Of a stretch of 64,000 bases of DNA, positions 13,201 through 25,241 are shown piece after piece. Numbering within the stretch: position 1 is the first letter of the stretch; every line of letters starts with the position of its first letter. This DNA is from Rhyacophila brunnea (Eukaryota > Arthropoda > Insecta > Trichoptera > Rhyacophilidae), in assembly GCA_022495005.1 (NCBI GenBank), contig JAGYXB010000612.1, positions 186,001-250,000 of the forward strand, written 5' to 3'. Under the pieces are notes generated by a model that searched no databases, had not been told where the DNA came from, and saw nothing but the letters and a program-made list of their open reading frames with translations. Position numbers and translations under genes: made by a program.

Positions 13201-16200
13201 AACTTGTAAACCATTTCATTTACTTCACCGTTAGCAAAACGAAAGTGAAAATTCTACCGCCATATATATATTATAATATATAAGTGTGGCATTTTATTAT
13301 CACCAGTGCAATGCGTGCGCGGAATATTAAAGCGAAACAAAAAAAACAATAATAAAACTAAACAAACACCTTAAATAAAATGAAAGGCTTGTGATTCGAT
13401 AATCTATCATTAAAATCGCCCGTGTGTTCAAGACCTTAGAAAAGATACGTGCGCATTCCAATATTAAATATAATGGAACATTTTAAAAACATATTTGTAT
13501 GCAACCATATATACTCAATACCTATACGAAAACTATGCATATATTTCATGTATTTCTTATGAAGTTTTAATGAAATTAACTTAGGAAGTATTATCATACT
13601 TTGCTAGGTGCATAATTAATTATTAATAATAGACTATTTTCGAATCACAAGCGCTTTACGCGTATAATATGACGTGCCCACGTCAGTGTAAAGAAAATTA
13701 AAATGTCCTACCAAAGAATAAACAAAAAAAATATATTAAGAAGTAAATAACGAAAAAACCACAAGCTACAAAATAATAAAAGAATAAAAATATTTAAAAA
13801 CAAATAGAAAAAAAAATCCCGCGAGCTGTGAGCATGTCGTGAAATAACATTTTTTTGTAAAAAAAAAAACGCGGGAAAAAATCTCGACTCGATCGAAAGA
13901 AACTTAATTCTTACCCATCAAGAAAAACACCGTAACCCTTCCCTTGGCAAGGTACATTTTTCCTAACCTAACCATTAATAATATTTTTTTTTAACATGCG
14001 ATTTGTTATATACGGAAAACATTCATTGTATGTAATGTCCCATATAGGTAATAAATTGTAACACAACGTTGATTCATATTACTAGGACTGTTAACCAAAT
14101 TAAATGATATTACAATAAAAACGAGAAATTTTTTTTATATCAGAGAAATTTATATTTGCAATGTACCTTCGCATGGTTCATTCAATTCACTGACATCCAT
14201 TATCACTTGGATTAATTAAATATAAATTCAATTTAACGAATAAGAAGTATTGTATTTAGTTTTCTTTGCGATATTATTACTCAATGATGTATGTCGAAAA
14301 TATCACATTTTTTTAAATTTACTGATGACTTATGTACCAAAATACAGAACGAAAAATGACATCAAATGATTTTTACAGTGCATTTCCGACATAAGTATTA
14401 AAATTTAAATCATTCGCCTGATAACCAAGGATGTCAATGCGTTACATAAAATTCTGGTGATAGTGTAAATCATTTTTTAGTCTTATCTAACGCACAGTGC
14501 ATGCATAACGCGAAATAAGAAAGATTTCTTAATTTTCACGCAGGGGGTATATTGCCAAGAGGAGGGTCACAGGTGAGCCAAACTATTCCGCATGGCTTTC
14601 CAAAATTGATACCTACAAGATAACTACTGCCACGTATGGTATGCAAATACGATAATAATATATCCGTATGTAATCATTGCTTTTTATTTCGCCCATCTGC
14701 AATCCACTCATGCCAATCAGCCGGTAAATATAAAATAACTAATTTTATTATTCTAATAAAACTGCTGTGCATTTAAACCAAAAAATAATGCATGTAAATT
14801 GATGTAAATTGCTGTAGCTTTACGTTTAAATGTATTTTCAATGTTTATATACTTTACACACACTTTCAAACTATCGTAAGCGGCCTGAGAAAGTAAACTA
14901 ATATAAAAAAAAATGAATGTATCTGATTTCAAACAATTTCATATTTCACTGTGTTTCGTGTTTATTTCAAACACATCGACGCTAGAAATAGCTGTCTTCA
15001 TAAGACTACACAAATCAGTTGAAATTTCAATAATAATGCATGGTTTTGTGTACTTCTAAGTCCGGATATTTTAATTAAAATACAATTTTCTTTCGCTTAG
15101 TGGGAAATATTTTTCTACCGAGAATTGAACGTTGAGATGTTATGTAATTCTATGTATTGATCTGTTGTAAAACAAGTAGTTTCAATGTCGCATACTTATT
15201 AGACTGTGGTGACATGCACATTTTTATTGGCCATTCAATATTTGTAATCTGAGGTAAATTTAAGATAGTGAAAAATTGATAATTTCGAGATGGGTATATT
15301 ATTCAGTTTCACATAGTTATCTGAAATCTTTCCTTTGGTCAATCCATACTATTAATGATGGAATTCCATAGTCAGATTCGGTAATTTTACCATTAAATTT
15401 CTTTTCACAATATACAGGAGAAACTTTGAACTACAGATTTTGAAAATATTTATTGGGAAGACAATTCGTTTTATATTAGATTCAAGATGTATTATGCAAC
15501 TTGAAAAATTGTGTAGCGTAACGATTGGAAAATTTGTAAGTTCCTGCGAAAAAATACTCAATAATGCTTTCTTTAATTGTGCACCCGAGAGGTAAATTAG
15601 GTTAATCTTAAAATGCCATTTTTCTAATCGTGACATAGATTAATATTCTTTTGTTATTTAGGTACAATACACATCCCTATTTATTTATTTAAATATTTTA
15701 AATCATAGAAATGATATCGCAAACATGTTTTATTAGATGGCGTCAGGGTTAAATTTTTATTACACAAAACATTTAAGAATGTGGCATTCTTATAAATAAG
15801 TATCGGAATTTGAATTAATTTCACGCATTCGCAATGACATTTCACACGAAAAGTGAAAGATGCGTGTTGGAATCCCCGACTGTAGTAATTTTCTGTTCTT
15901 TTTTCAAAATAATTAAGTAAATTGCCACAACTGGAAAAGTTGAATTTTTTAAAACAGCCCACTTCACCTCTCGGCTCCAGATTTATTACGACAGTACACC
16001 TATTCGGGCCAGGTGGGCAAGAAGTAAGTACGGCAAACCGTTTCACATCGACGTCGGCATGAGAGATTGCAAAATAGGCAAATACAATAACTCCGAAGAT
16101 ACGAACGCTAAATAATAGACTGTATTCAATTGGATATTAGATGCGATGGGTTAATAATTACCTCGCGCACCGTACATCATCGTATCCGCAGTTGAAACTC

Positions 16201-16990
16201 GAACTAGCAGTGGGATTTGGGTCGGTGTTCAACGAGTTGTTAATTTTACCTACTGAACTAGAGAGAAAAGGCAGCTCTTCATTCACGGAACGGATATAAG
16301 TTGCGAGATAAACCGTCTACGGATGCATCAGTATATCGGTGATGACTGGTGACATTATCATTAATCGGCCAGATTATAAAACGGGATATGTTATATTAAT
16401 TAAAAATCAACCTGTAGTAAGCTAATTGATTAATTAAATCACTGAATTCGTTCGGTTATTTCTCACTACCTTAATACAGAATTACCCTAAGTGAAATTGT
16501 ATCTAAAAATGTGTCTAGTATGAGGAAACTTGTAATGTGTAAATTCCGACGATGTACAGAAAGATCTAATTGATCAATAAATTAATGTTTTTATAACAAA
16601 AATATCACTTTACATTTATCAAATAACATTTGTAAAATATGACATATTTTTAAGTAAATTTTCAATCGGTTTCATGAACACTTAAATAATTGTCTGGTTA
16701 TTAGGCTTTGTCTGCTTTAAGGTAGTGATCTGCGTCTTAAAGTGAACTATTTAATAATATTTTCTTGCTAGTAACGATTTTAACATTTTTTTTTTAATAT
16801 GTTTGTATTATAAATATTGTTTGCATTGTTAGCAGATATAGATGCACTATCCTAATGTTTTAACTCACTTGAAGACGCTGTGTTGAAATAATCGGACTCC
16901 TGTATTGTATCAATTCATCACAAACCATGCCAAGTCTGGTACTTTGTCGACAAACATTGCGTGTACGAATTTTGTTTATACTTTCAATAA
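10291..16990. other. AT-rich intergenic region downstream of the host gene
   Basis: No open frame of convincing length or composition and no complete mobile element. A short patch at about 11429-11475 (containing GATGCTACAAAAGC) resembles 49315-49345, suggesting a shared dispersed repeat. For the minus-strand gene, a possible weak polyadenylation hexamer ATTAAA (plus-strand TTTAAT) is at 16793-16798; no AATAAA on the minus strand was spotted near the stop. Confidence 0.45.
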
Positions 16991-17036
16991 AAAAATCTAC
17001 ATCACTCTTTCTCGTCACTTAATTTTAGAAATAAGC

Positions 17037-18794
17037 CTATTGGACAGTCACTGCCGCTTGTAGGTCCGTCGTCGATTCACCACACTTCAAAACATTTTCA
17101 ATCACTTCTGTTTCACACGGTTTCTGTTCACGATTAGGATAAAAGAAAGAAGTACGCTCGCTGGTCACTGCAGAAGGGGACGTGGAAAAGAACTTGATTT
17201 CCAAATCCCTGTGTCCATTCAACGAAGTCACAATAGCAGACGACACCTCTAGACTGACTCCGTGCGAGGACGAAGATTTGAATAAGGCGTCCGGAATCGA
17301 TCCAGACCACGGTGGCTCTGCTTCTTTCCAGTCGTTCATAACTTCAGGAGATTCCAAAGACTTAATTCCTCGTCTTCCGCCACCAATAACACCCACACCA
17401 GGAGTCGCAGATCGATCTCTGTGTATATCAGTGTCAGATCTATGCGGAGTTGATTGCCTATCGTATTCAGAAATGCGTAGATTTTCGACTGAATATCCTG
17501 AGCACGGTTCGCTCCAACTTCTCCTTAAAAGCGTATCCTTATCAGGAAACTGATTCTTGCCATTCGCTGAGTATTCTATACCAGCAGGAGGCGTAAGGAA
17601 CGGAGAGTAACAGTGTTGGTCTATATCCCAGATGGAATGTCCTGATGGGTCGCAATATCTACACTGACAGACGGCCGGCGAACATAGCCGAATAGCCTCA
17701 AACAGCGACGATGAATCGTCTGATTCGTTATCGTCGACCTCTTCGAAACTGTGATGCAACTTCGGTTCGTCACAGGCATCGCGCAATCTCTGAGAATCAT
17801 CAGTTCTACTTTCAGATTTCACTATTTCGAGACGGTCACTATTTCCTGAACTATCACGGAAAGACTGGCCAAAGTCGATTGATTTCAGGCCAGCAACGCA
17901 ACTGAAAACACTAGAGTCTGATCTGTCATACCGAATCGGCGAATAGGACACGGCGGGTTCCCCGGCTAGATCAGTGACCTGATCCTCGTCGGGTTTTCCC
18001 TCGTCGGCCGCTTTCTCTTGCGAGTTTCCGTTGAGGGGCTTCCTGTCTTTCTTCCGCCTTTTTCTCGGTTTTATAATGCGCGGTAAACATGTTTCCGAAT
18101 TGGCTGAGCCAGAACTCTCATCACTCGTTACGCTCAACGAATCCATATTCAAAGCAAGATGTGCATTATTTCTAGCAACGACCACGGCTTGATCTTTACC
18201 CTCGAATCTGTTTTCCTTCGGCAGATTTCCTTCTCGGAGTTTTTTGGTGGTGAAATCTTGCTGAGGAGGAGGACGGCAGGCGGGGGACGCCGGATACTGG
18301 CCAAGATTATGATGCTGGTACTGATTCTGCTTTCGGGTGTTGTATCGACGGGAAAGAATTAGAGGAGCGCCTTGCGTATGCAAAGCCAATCTCGAAAGTG
18401 GCAGGTGTCTTCCTTCAGCAAACTCTGATCCGCAAGCTCCACCATTAATTGGTTGCATAGGTTGCCGGTGGAACGGTGGGCCTTGATTCATCGGCTGAGG
18501 TTTCTTACTTCTTCGCCCAGCAGTCGATATGAGAGGTACGCCTGCCCAATTATTTTGGTTTTGGCAGTAAGGCGGCGGCCTGAAGAGACCATCTGATGCG
18601 ACATACCCGGGGCGATAGACTCCAGGACCCGGGACGAAATGCGGTGGTTTTGGCGATGTTCGCCTATCAATCTTGTTGCCATAATTTGGGCCGTATTTAT
18701 GGGGTGAGGCGTGAGCACGGGAAGAGTTGGAGATGAGACAGCTTCCGATGTATCGTTCGACGTGAAGACCACCCGTCTGGGAGGCGGGGCTCAT
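17037..18794 (-). CDS. Uncharacterised 585-residue proline/serine-rich protein, probably nuclear
   Basis: A long open frame without interruption, GC-richer than its surroundings, ends in TAG at 17037-17039. The frame is open ten codons further upstream, but the codon there is GTG, directly preceded by an in-frame TAA. I therefore chose the first ATG at 18794, which has an A-rich leader (AAAACATG) as expected for insects. The protein starts MSPASQTGGL. Residues 1-180 are rich in proline, glutamine, asparagine and arginine. Residues 214-236 are acidic and serine-rich. Residues 242-253 (KPRKRRKKDRKP) form a basic cluster that could be a nuclear localisation signal. Residues 348-364 are acidic/serine-rich. 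Residues 376-403 hold a cysteine-containing block (CQCRYCDP, then SPFLTPP), and RRSWSEP lies at 424-430. No signal peptide or membrane segment is visible. The compact blocks between disordered stretches look like conserved short motifs of a scaffold or regulator, but this is inference. I do not recognise the family. A longer, spliced 5' end cannot be excluded. Confidence 0.85.
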   Translation of the reverse strand: MSPASQTGGLHVERYIGSCLISNSSRAHASPHKYGPNYGNKIDRRTSPKPPHFVPGPGVYRPGYVASDGLFRPPPYCQNQNNWAGVPLISTAGRRSKKPQPMNQGPPFHRQPMQPINGGACGSEFAEGRHLPLSRLALHTQGAPLILSRRYNTRKQNQYQHHNLGQYPASPACRPPPQQDFTTKKLREGNLPKENRFEGKDQAVVVARNNAHLALNMDSLSVTSDESSGSANSETCLPRIIKPRKRRKKDRKPLNGNSQEKAADEGKPDEDQVTDLAGEPAVSYSPIRYDRSDSSVFSCVAGLKSIDFGQSFRDSSGNSDRLEIVKSESRTDDSQRLRDACDEPKLHHSFEEVDDNESDDSSSLFEAIRLCSPAVCQCRYCDPSGHSIWDIDQHCYSPFLTPPAGIEYSANGKNQFPDKDTLLRRSWSEPCSGYSVENLRISEYDRQSTPHRSDTDIHRDRSATPGVGVIGGGRRGIKSLESPEVMNDWKEAEPPWSGSIPDALFKSSSSHGVSLEVSSAIVTSLNGHRDLEIKFFSTSPSAVTSERTSFFYPNREQKPCETEVIENVLKCGESTTDLQAAVTVQ

Positions 18795-19315
18795 GTTTTG
18801 TAGATGCGGGTCGAATCGAGTCACTTAACCCATTTTCTGCAGCGTATCTGATCCCGCGATGATTGTTAGTTCCGTTCACTTTCTCGGCTAACTGAGGACT
18901 TTTCACAAAGCACGAATTTTGACGGTTTCAACTTTTGTGGATTAATCTCTGTCCGTTTAGATATCTATCGTCCCACTGCGTTGACTAGAACCGAACCGAG
19001 TAACTCCCGCGAACTTGTTTATGTTGAGGTAGCGCGCGATGTTGTTGTTGCGCGTCAAGCGTCAACATTCGAGTGTGGGATTTCGTAAAATGAGGACCGT
19101 CGCGGCTGGCGGCCGGCGGTAAACTGAATGGGCTGTAGCGGTCGCCCACCTGAGCGGCGCGCCGGTAAGTGGGCCTGTCAGACGCGGCACACTTTCCGCC
19201 TTGCCGCCTGCACCCCTCGATTTCCCCCCGCTTCCCACCCTTAAGACCGCTGTCTCCCCTCTTTTCCCTTCTGCAGCATGCGTACGCCGCTTTCGATGTA
19301 GCAGATATTCTCAAT
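18795..19315 (-). promoter_or_regulatory. CpG-rich 5' UTR/promoter region of the 585-residue gene
   Basis: This stretch upstream of the chosen ATG stands out from the AT-rich surroundings by many CG dinucleotides and GC-rich runs, especially 19000-19280. That fits an insect promoter plus 5' UTR for the minus-strand gene. Apparent open frames here start from GTG or TTG codons rather than ATG and are not credible genes. A CAG/GTGGGC donor-like site near 19150 could begin a 5' UTR intron. No TATA box is evident. The transcription start is not determined. Confidence 0.5.
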
Positions 19316-19658
19316 AATTTTTACTTTTAAAATATTTTTTTAATTAGTAGTACCTAAGTAGACTGAGATCCGTATGCAATGCCTTAATTCGATCAAAGGA
19401 CGAAAGGGTTAAAAATCCAAGGAATATTAATAATTGCTAGTTGTTGCCAATTGAGAATTGCCAAGCAAAAAACGACCCAAATGGAATAGTACAATTTAGT
19501 ACTTTAGTAGTATTTTAATAGTACCTACATCAACGACGAGGAATAAGTTGAGTCGCTTGACGCATTCGTTAAACACTAAGGATACCACGAGTGCAGCGCT
19601 CGAAATGGAAAAATTTACGAACCGGAGCGCTCGACAGTTTTCTGAAGATTTTTACATA

Positions 19659-20958
19659 CGAGGGTGGGTCAATAATTCCTTAGAAAAAAGCATTAAAACA
19701 GTTTTTATTTTTGTATTTTTTTTTTATTTCAACATAATCTCCTTGGAGCTCAATACACTTGGTTAGACGTTTCTCAATATTTTTTAAACCGTCAGAAAAA
19801 TAAGTTTTCGGAAGGTCCTCAAAATAAGCATTTGTCCGATCGATGACTTCTTCATTTGAAAAAAAACGTTGTCCACTTAGCCATTTTTTAAGTTTGGGAA
19901 AAGGAAAAAGTCACTGGGGGCTAAATCTGGCGAATACGGTGGGTGGTCGACCAATTCGAACTTCAATTCTTCAATTTTAGCCATTGATTGTAAACATGTG
20001 TGAACACGGGCATTGTCCTGATGAAAGAGGATTTTTTTCCTGTTTCAATGAGGCCGTTTTTCTTCAATTTTGTTTTTTAGCTGGTCCAATAAAGATGCAT
20101 AATAATCCCCTGTTATTGTTTTTCCTTTTCCAAATAGTCAACGAAAATAATTCCACGTGCATCCCAAAATACAGTAGCCATAACCTTACCAGCTGATTTT
20201 ACGGTTTTCGCCTTCTTTGGACATGGTTCGCCTTTCGCAATCCACTGCTTTGACTGTTCTTTCGTCTCGGGAGTATAGTGGTGTATCCATGTTTCATCTA
20301 CAGTCACAAAGCGACGAAAAAATTCATCCGGATTGCGTTGCATGAGCGACAACAGGGCTTTAGAGGCCACCACCCTATTGCGTTTATTGTCGACTGTGAG
20401 CAAACGCGGCACCCATCTTGCAGAAATTTTTTTCATGCCCAATTTGTCATGTAAAATAGAAATGACTCTACCTTTTGAGATCCCTGTAACCTCAATTATC
20501 TCACTCAACTTTAATCTTCGGTCACTTAACACCATATCGTGGATTTTATTGATCATTTCTGGTGTAGTCACCTCTACAGGACGTCCTGAGCGTGGTTCAT
20601 CCTTTGTTGATGTACGACCACGTTTAAATTCATTTAACCAGTTATAAATAGTTGCAGGTGAAGGAGCAGATATGCCGTGAACTAAATCCAACTCATTTTT
20701 TATTTCCTTTGCTGTTAACCCTTTTATATTAAAATGTTTAATAACAGCTCTAAACTCAATTTTCTCCATTTTCCATTTTTCCATTTTCCACAAGCAAATT
20801 TTTTTTTTAAATGTACGAGAAACACACAACAACCCGACCAATCTGATTGAAACTTCGCAGCATACTGAATCGGTAGTGCCGCTGCATGAAAACAAACCGC
20901 TTACAGTACTAGTCGCGCCACCTGTCGGCTTTTCTAAGGACTTATTGACCCACCCTCG
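19659..20958 (-). mobile_element. mariner element, copy 1 (1300 bp)
   Basis: The inverted ends CGAGGGTGGGTCAATAA and TTATTGACCCACCCTCG are flanked by TA on both sides (19657-19658 and 20959-20960), the standard mariner target duplication. A length of 1.3 kb is normal for mariner. It is inserted in the hAT element at 19594-21087, so it is younger than that element. The transposase gene on the minus strand is frameshifted. Sequence is nearly identical to the copy at 55756-57048. Confidence 0.96.
19724..20784 (-). pseudogene. mariner transposase, copy 1, frameshifted
   Basis: The frame starts at ATG 20784 (a second in-frame ATG is at 20769) and runs intact through the N-terminal helix-turn-helix DNA-binding half. 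This half includes EIKNELD, YNWLNEFKRGR and the GRPVEV linker motif. It continues to the first catalytic aspartate in VTVDETWIHHY. It breaks near 20128, where one T is missing from a run relative to copy 2, so the D34D catalytic part is out of frame. Further single-base losses follow (for example near 19885). The protein would lack two of the three catalytic aspartates, so this copy is dead. The repeated MEKWKMEK start is a small local duplication absent from copy 2. Confidence 0.93.
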
Positions 20959-21280
20959 TAGTAAAGTTATCACGGCCTATCCAGCTCAGACGGTCAAATT
21001 ATTTATTCCACGAGACGGAGCGATAATTTTACCGATTTCACGAACAGGAACGGCGCTCCGGTGCGTTCCGGTCCATTTCGAGCCCTGCACGAGTGGTCAT
21101 TCACTGAACCACATAGTCCGTCGGCGTTACAGTGATTTTACCATATCGCGTTGATACTGTTGTTTGCCACTTTAAGAGTTGATAACATTCAATAATAGTG
21201 TCTTCTTCGTTGATGGTGCATATGACCAGTACTGGTGGTAGACGCTCATTGACTATTCAACGGCTTGGACCACGGGGCGA

Positions 21281-21340
21281 CAGGGCTCTAGCGTGGGTGC
21301 CCGTGATCAAGTGGGGCACGGATAAGGGTTGATCAGATAA
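21281..21340 (+). mobile_element. Left terminus of the same GC-rich hAT-like family as at position 1
   Basis: CAGGGCTCTAGCGTGGGTGCC matches, in opposite orientation, the terminus at 1-42, and the match continues into CAAGTGGGGCACGG. No right end with a matching 8-bp duplication was found within the window, so this is probably a truncated copy. Confidence 0.45.
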
Positions 21341-22353
21341 ATGAGATAAACCCACTTCACAAATTTTCTCTAATAGTAAAAAAGTCGCCTGCAGCACTAT
21401 TAATAACATTTTAAAATATGTGACTGTACAATACAATTGATGAATACTGTGTGTGTTTTAATAGCGACTTCAAAACGATTATAATATGGTTTGAAATTAT
21501 ACATAACTAGAGGGAAACTAATATTATCTGCTTTGGCAGCATTATTCGCAAATAAAAAAGAAAATGACCAGCTTTTCGTGTCTTTGCTTTCGCTACGTAC
21601 TTCTTACCTACTGACTTTCTATTTGTGCGATTATATGTGATTGTTCATTATATTAAAAAAAAAACAAACAATCTTTTAGGTTAGGATCTCAATAGGCTAT
21701 GGTGATGTTATAAGACCATACACAGACAATCTTATACAAATAAATTAGGAACCCACTGCTACCTGCAGTTAATTTATTTATGTTCATATATTGTATCCTT
21801 TTAAAAAGCAGAATATTTATAATTAATTACGAGTCCTCGAGATAATTATTGAAAGTAGCATTATTTTTTCAAAGCGTCCCGCTGTTTACGACACCTGAGC
21901 AAAATGGAACGCCGAATATGCTTCGATCTGAGCTCCTCCGTTAATGAAAGCATTCTCAGTCACCAGTCAGCCGACGAGTGAGCCACAACAATTTACTACC
22001 GAGGAACGTTGGACATTTTCCATAGACAAAAGAAAAAAACGACCATTATTAATTAACTATTCATACTTAGTCCCAATATTTACAGTAGTTGTATCTTATC
22101 ATACACGGGATAAAATTGTTAATGGAAAGTATTGTGCAGTCATAAATCCAGTTAAGCATTTCCCATTAACTATGAATTTATTTACATCCTGTAATAAATA
22201 GTTTACATGAAAAATTACTGTACTTGACGGATCCTAAATATATTGTACAAGGTTAACTAACGAAACTTCAAATGATGTGATATTAAATTTGTACTTATTT
22301 ATTTGTATCGTTTGGGGAACGGGTTCCCTGCTCGTGGGTTTTCTTAGATGTTA
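21341..22353. other. Spacer, nothing supported
   Basis: AT-rich. Short open frames only, none with recognisable motifs. Confidence 0.5.
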
Positions 22354-22484
22354 ACTGAGGTAACTAGTTAACTATAAATTGACAAAATACTGTTTCAATT
22401 GCAAAACAATGAAAATTACTAATAGAAATATAAGTAATTATTAAGTTAGTCGATCCATTTGTTTAGTTAACTAGTTACCTCAGT
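22354..22484. mobile_element. 131-bp inverted-repeat element (MITE)
   Basis: ACTGAGGTAACTAGTTAACTA at the left is matched by its exact reverse complement, apart from small differences at the inner edge, at the right (TAGTTAACTAGTTACCTCAGT). The interior is AT-rich and non-coding. Flanks are TTA and ATA, so a 3-bp TWA duplication of PIF/Harbinger type is possible but imperfect. The superfamily is uncertain. Confidence 0.75.
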
Positions 22485-23611
22485 ATAAAATTAATAAAAG
22501 TGCAACTTACATTTTACATATGTATTAAAATAATAATTAAATGATAAATGCTAATTTAAAAGTAGTAGCATTTAGAAATCAAACTGAGTTTAGTAAACCA
22601 AATGTAATGTGGCGAAGAGTCGCAACTTGAAAAACGTTTGTTTGACTTAAAGTATAGGTAGTTACTAGAATAATTAATGGCGTTCAGGATATAAAGCTAT
22701 CATCAGAATAGTTTTAGTCACAAACTCAAAACTGTAGATTTAACGCAAAACTTTGTCTCTTGCCAGTTAACAGAGTTCTTCTACGTACCTACAGTAACTA
22801 CATGGCAATTCAATTAATTATTGGAAATATTCTGAATCCCAAGAATATACACGATCTTAGTAATGTTGATCAAAATTCACATAAAAAGCCGAAACTATAA
22901 TCCACATAATATAATTGATGAAATTGTTCACAGAACAAAACTACGCTAAATTGGTATCTATTGACTGTCTCATGCGTGTATCCTACTGAGTCGTCCCATT
23001 GTGCCTAAAACGCAATTTTTAACCAGTTTGTACTTTCCGTAGTTGCATATAAGTGCGAATAATGGACCTTTCGTAAAAGAGAGATTCAGAAAATGAAAAG
23101 TTGCACAGAGTGATATGACATGCTGGACATAAGGCGTAACGACAAAAAACGGAATTGTTGGAAATAGTAAATATGCAAGTTCGCTAAAAATCCCACATGG
23201 AAATGTTCTCTTAATAAAGGACGATCGCTGGACAAATCTAGTCATTCCAGAGAACACAAACTTAATAGAAACTGGCTTACCCTACCGGGTGTGGCATAAC
23301 AGGTTGCAGATGTCGAATATGGAGAAATATGAGATAAACTTAAACACGTGTTAAAGAATATGTTATTTTCAATAGTTACGTATGTATCATAATATGCATT
23401 AAAGTTTGTCCGGTAAACAAAACACGCATTCCATATTTGAACGCTTTACGTTCCTAAAGTAATACAGCGAAAGCTGTTTCAAAACATGGGGTTTACACAT
23501 TTGTATGTTATTAATCTTTTCTATGAGTCATCTAGTGTTACCCAACCCCAATAGGTATAAAATAATGTTCAAAGGGTAAACATAGACGCCGTAGTTGGCC
23601 GACAAAATAAT
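22485..23611. other. Spacer, nothing supported
   Basis: No convincing gene or repeat. An open frame at 22970-23257 on the minus strand shows no recognisable motif. Confidence 0.45.
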
Positions 23612-23699
23612 TAACTTCTTCGGAAGTATGTGGCAACGCGAGAAGTATAACCAGCTTAGATAGACCTTCATCAAGCAGTGGGTAAATCCAGGCAGATGA
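23612..23699 (+). pseudogene. 3' tip of an RTE-like non-LTR retrotransposon
   Basis: The plus strand reads FFGSMWQRE, then a gap relative to the other copy, then TFIKQWVNPGR and a stop at 23697-23699, followed by TGATGATGA. This aligns with the last residues of the copy at 1967-2375 (GNTWQRTTQDRERWKK..FIQQWIDPG). It contains an internal stop and a small deletion, so it is a heavily truncated dead copy. Confidence 0.75.
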
Positions 23700-23704
23700 T
23701 GATA

Positions 23705-25240
23705 AAAATTTATTGATGCATTTATAAGACAGAAACTACAACCACGTGTAAATGTATGTACTGTATATAATCATAAGTTAATTTACAGTAAGTATAATAT
23801 AATTTAAAAATATGGTGACTATATCGTAGCAAAATTAAGGCAATGTTCGAACATGTCCACACACATTTGTTATCTTCTATTGAAATCCAATAATTTCCAA
23901 CAAGCAGATATGCCACAAAGAACGACAACAAAACATAAAACCCACGGGGCATAACGAGACACGGATACTCTACTTTCGAAATGTTAAAAAAACAACAACA
24001 AAGATTTTTAAAAAAATGTACACTGAAGTACAAGAATGATTTCTCACCAGAAGGTGGCTATCTCTAACTAAACCCTGACAATAAAATATAATACCAATGG
24101 TTTTGTTTTTATAAATAAATACATAATAAAATTATATAAATGATTTATTGATTATTGACGAGTGAAAGTGGATTCAATTTTTTTTATTGACGCGTGGGTT
24201 ATGTTAAGATTGATTATTTCAATAATAATCCTATAATACAAGTCATAGGGAGTTCAGTTCTAGAGACAGTATTATATTGATGAGAAATACTTGGTAAAAT
24301 TTCGAAATTTGACGAGCAGATATAAAATGTGACAGCACAGCTAGTCTATTGTAGTTTTAATAATATGCTTATTAATTTATTGTGTATTCAAGCGGTTTTG
24401 ACTGGTGTAGAAATTGGTTTCCTAAAATTTAGATTATTAATTAAAATACTATGAATACAAAATTTCAAGTCTGTATAAATAAAATAGCTATTAATTCAAC
24501 TATATTAGAAAGTATTTTAATGTTAACTTCGCCACTCACTTTTTTTTCAAATGTGAGTAAGATACTAAATAAGAATGGTAGGTACTCTAAAAGTCTTCTT
24601 TTTAAAAAATTCTAAATATTTTCTTACACCAGTCCCTCCTGCATTAAAAATTAAACTGTGAATATGTCAAAACATTAAATGTTTACATTTAGCGTGAGGA
24701 GGCAATATGAACCTTTGAAAATGATAACATTGATAACAGTAGATTTTCAGGTATTGCGATGACATTACTTTCCATTCAAACATATTATTATGAGCGGTCC
24801 TGAGCTCCAAGTATGGGTTCCCCCATACAACGTTCTTCTTATACTGATGCAATCGATTTGAAATTGCCTCGAATCGTTTCAACATGTAAATTTAATGTGA
24901 TAATAAGTTGGGGTACTTATATTTAATTAAAACAAGGTAAGTATCACTAAATAATTAATTTGTGGAATTTAATATATGTATGTACTTATAATACATATAA
25001 TTCTACCATGCAAATGTTGAGTAACAGCATCCAGGATCCGATAGATGCGGACTCGAGTCCCCCTCGGCGTCAGCGTTTTTGCGAAATATTTTCATTATAA
25101 GTAGATACCTACCTATGTTTTCGAAATTATGCATGTTACATATGAAGTGTTGGCATATTAGATAAATTCTTAAATATATGTGACTTGACACTGGTTAGCA
25201 AATAAAATGTCCCCATCTATTACGATGAGGTAGGTATTTA
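23705..25240. other. AT-rich spacer, nothing supported
   Basis: No credible coding region, inverted repeat or tRNA-like motif was found. Confidence 0.5.
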
Positions 25241-25241
25241 T

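Larger units (their letters stand above)
19594..21087. mobile_element. Small hAT element (about 190 bp without its insert) carrying a nested mariner
   Basis: The left end CAGCGCTCGAAATGG (19594) and right end CCATTTCGAGCCCTG (to 21087) are inverted copies with one mismatch. Both are flanked by the same 8 bases, CACGAGTG (19586-19593 and 21088-21095), the mark of a hAT insertion. Only 64 bases of the left part and about 127 of the right part belong to it. The rest is a mariner copy inserted at a TA. There is no transposase of its own. Confidence 0.88.

Noticed and set aside
15681..16046. Open frame of 121 codons on the minus strand downstream of the host gene
   Set aside because: No recognisable domain and no supporting splice or promoter signal; not enough to call a gene.
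18985..19314. Open frame of 109 codons upstream of the 585-residue gene
   Set aside because: It begins with TTG instead of ATG and lies in the CpG-rich 5' region, where long open frames arise by composition.
20876..21154. Plus-strand open frame of 92 codons
   Set aside because: It spans the right end of the mariner and the hAT element and is non-coding transposon sequence.
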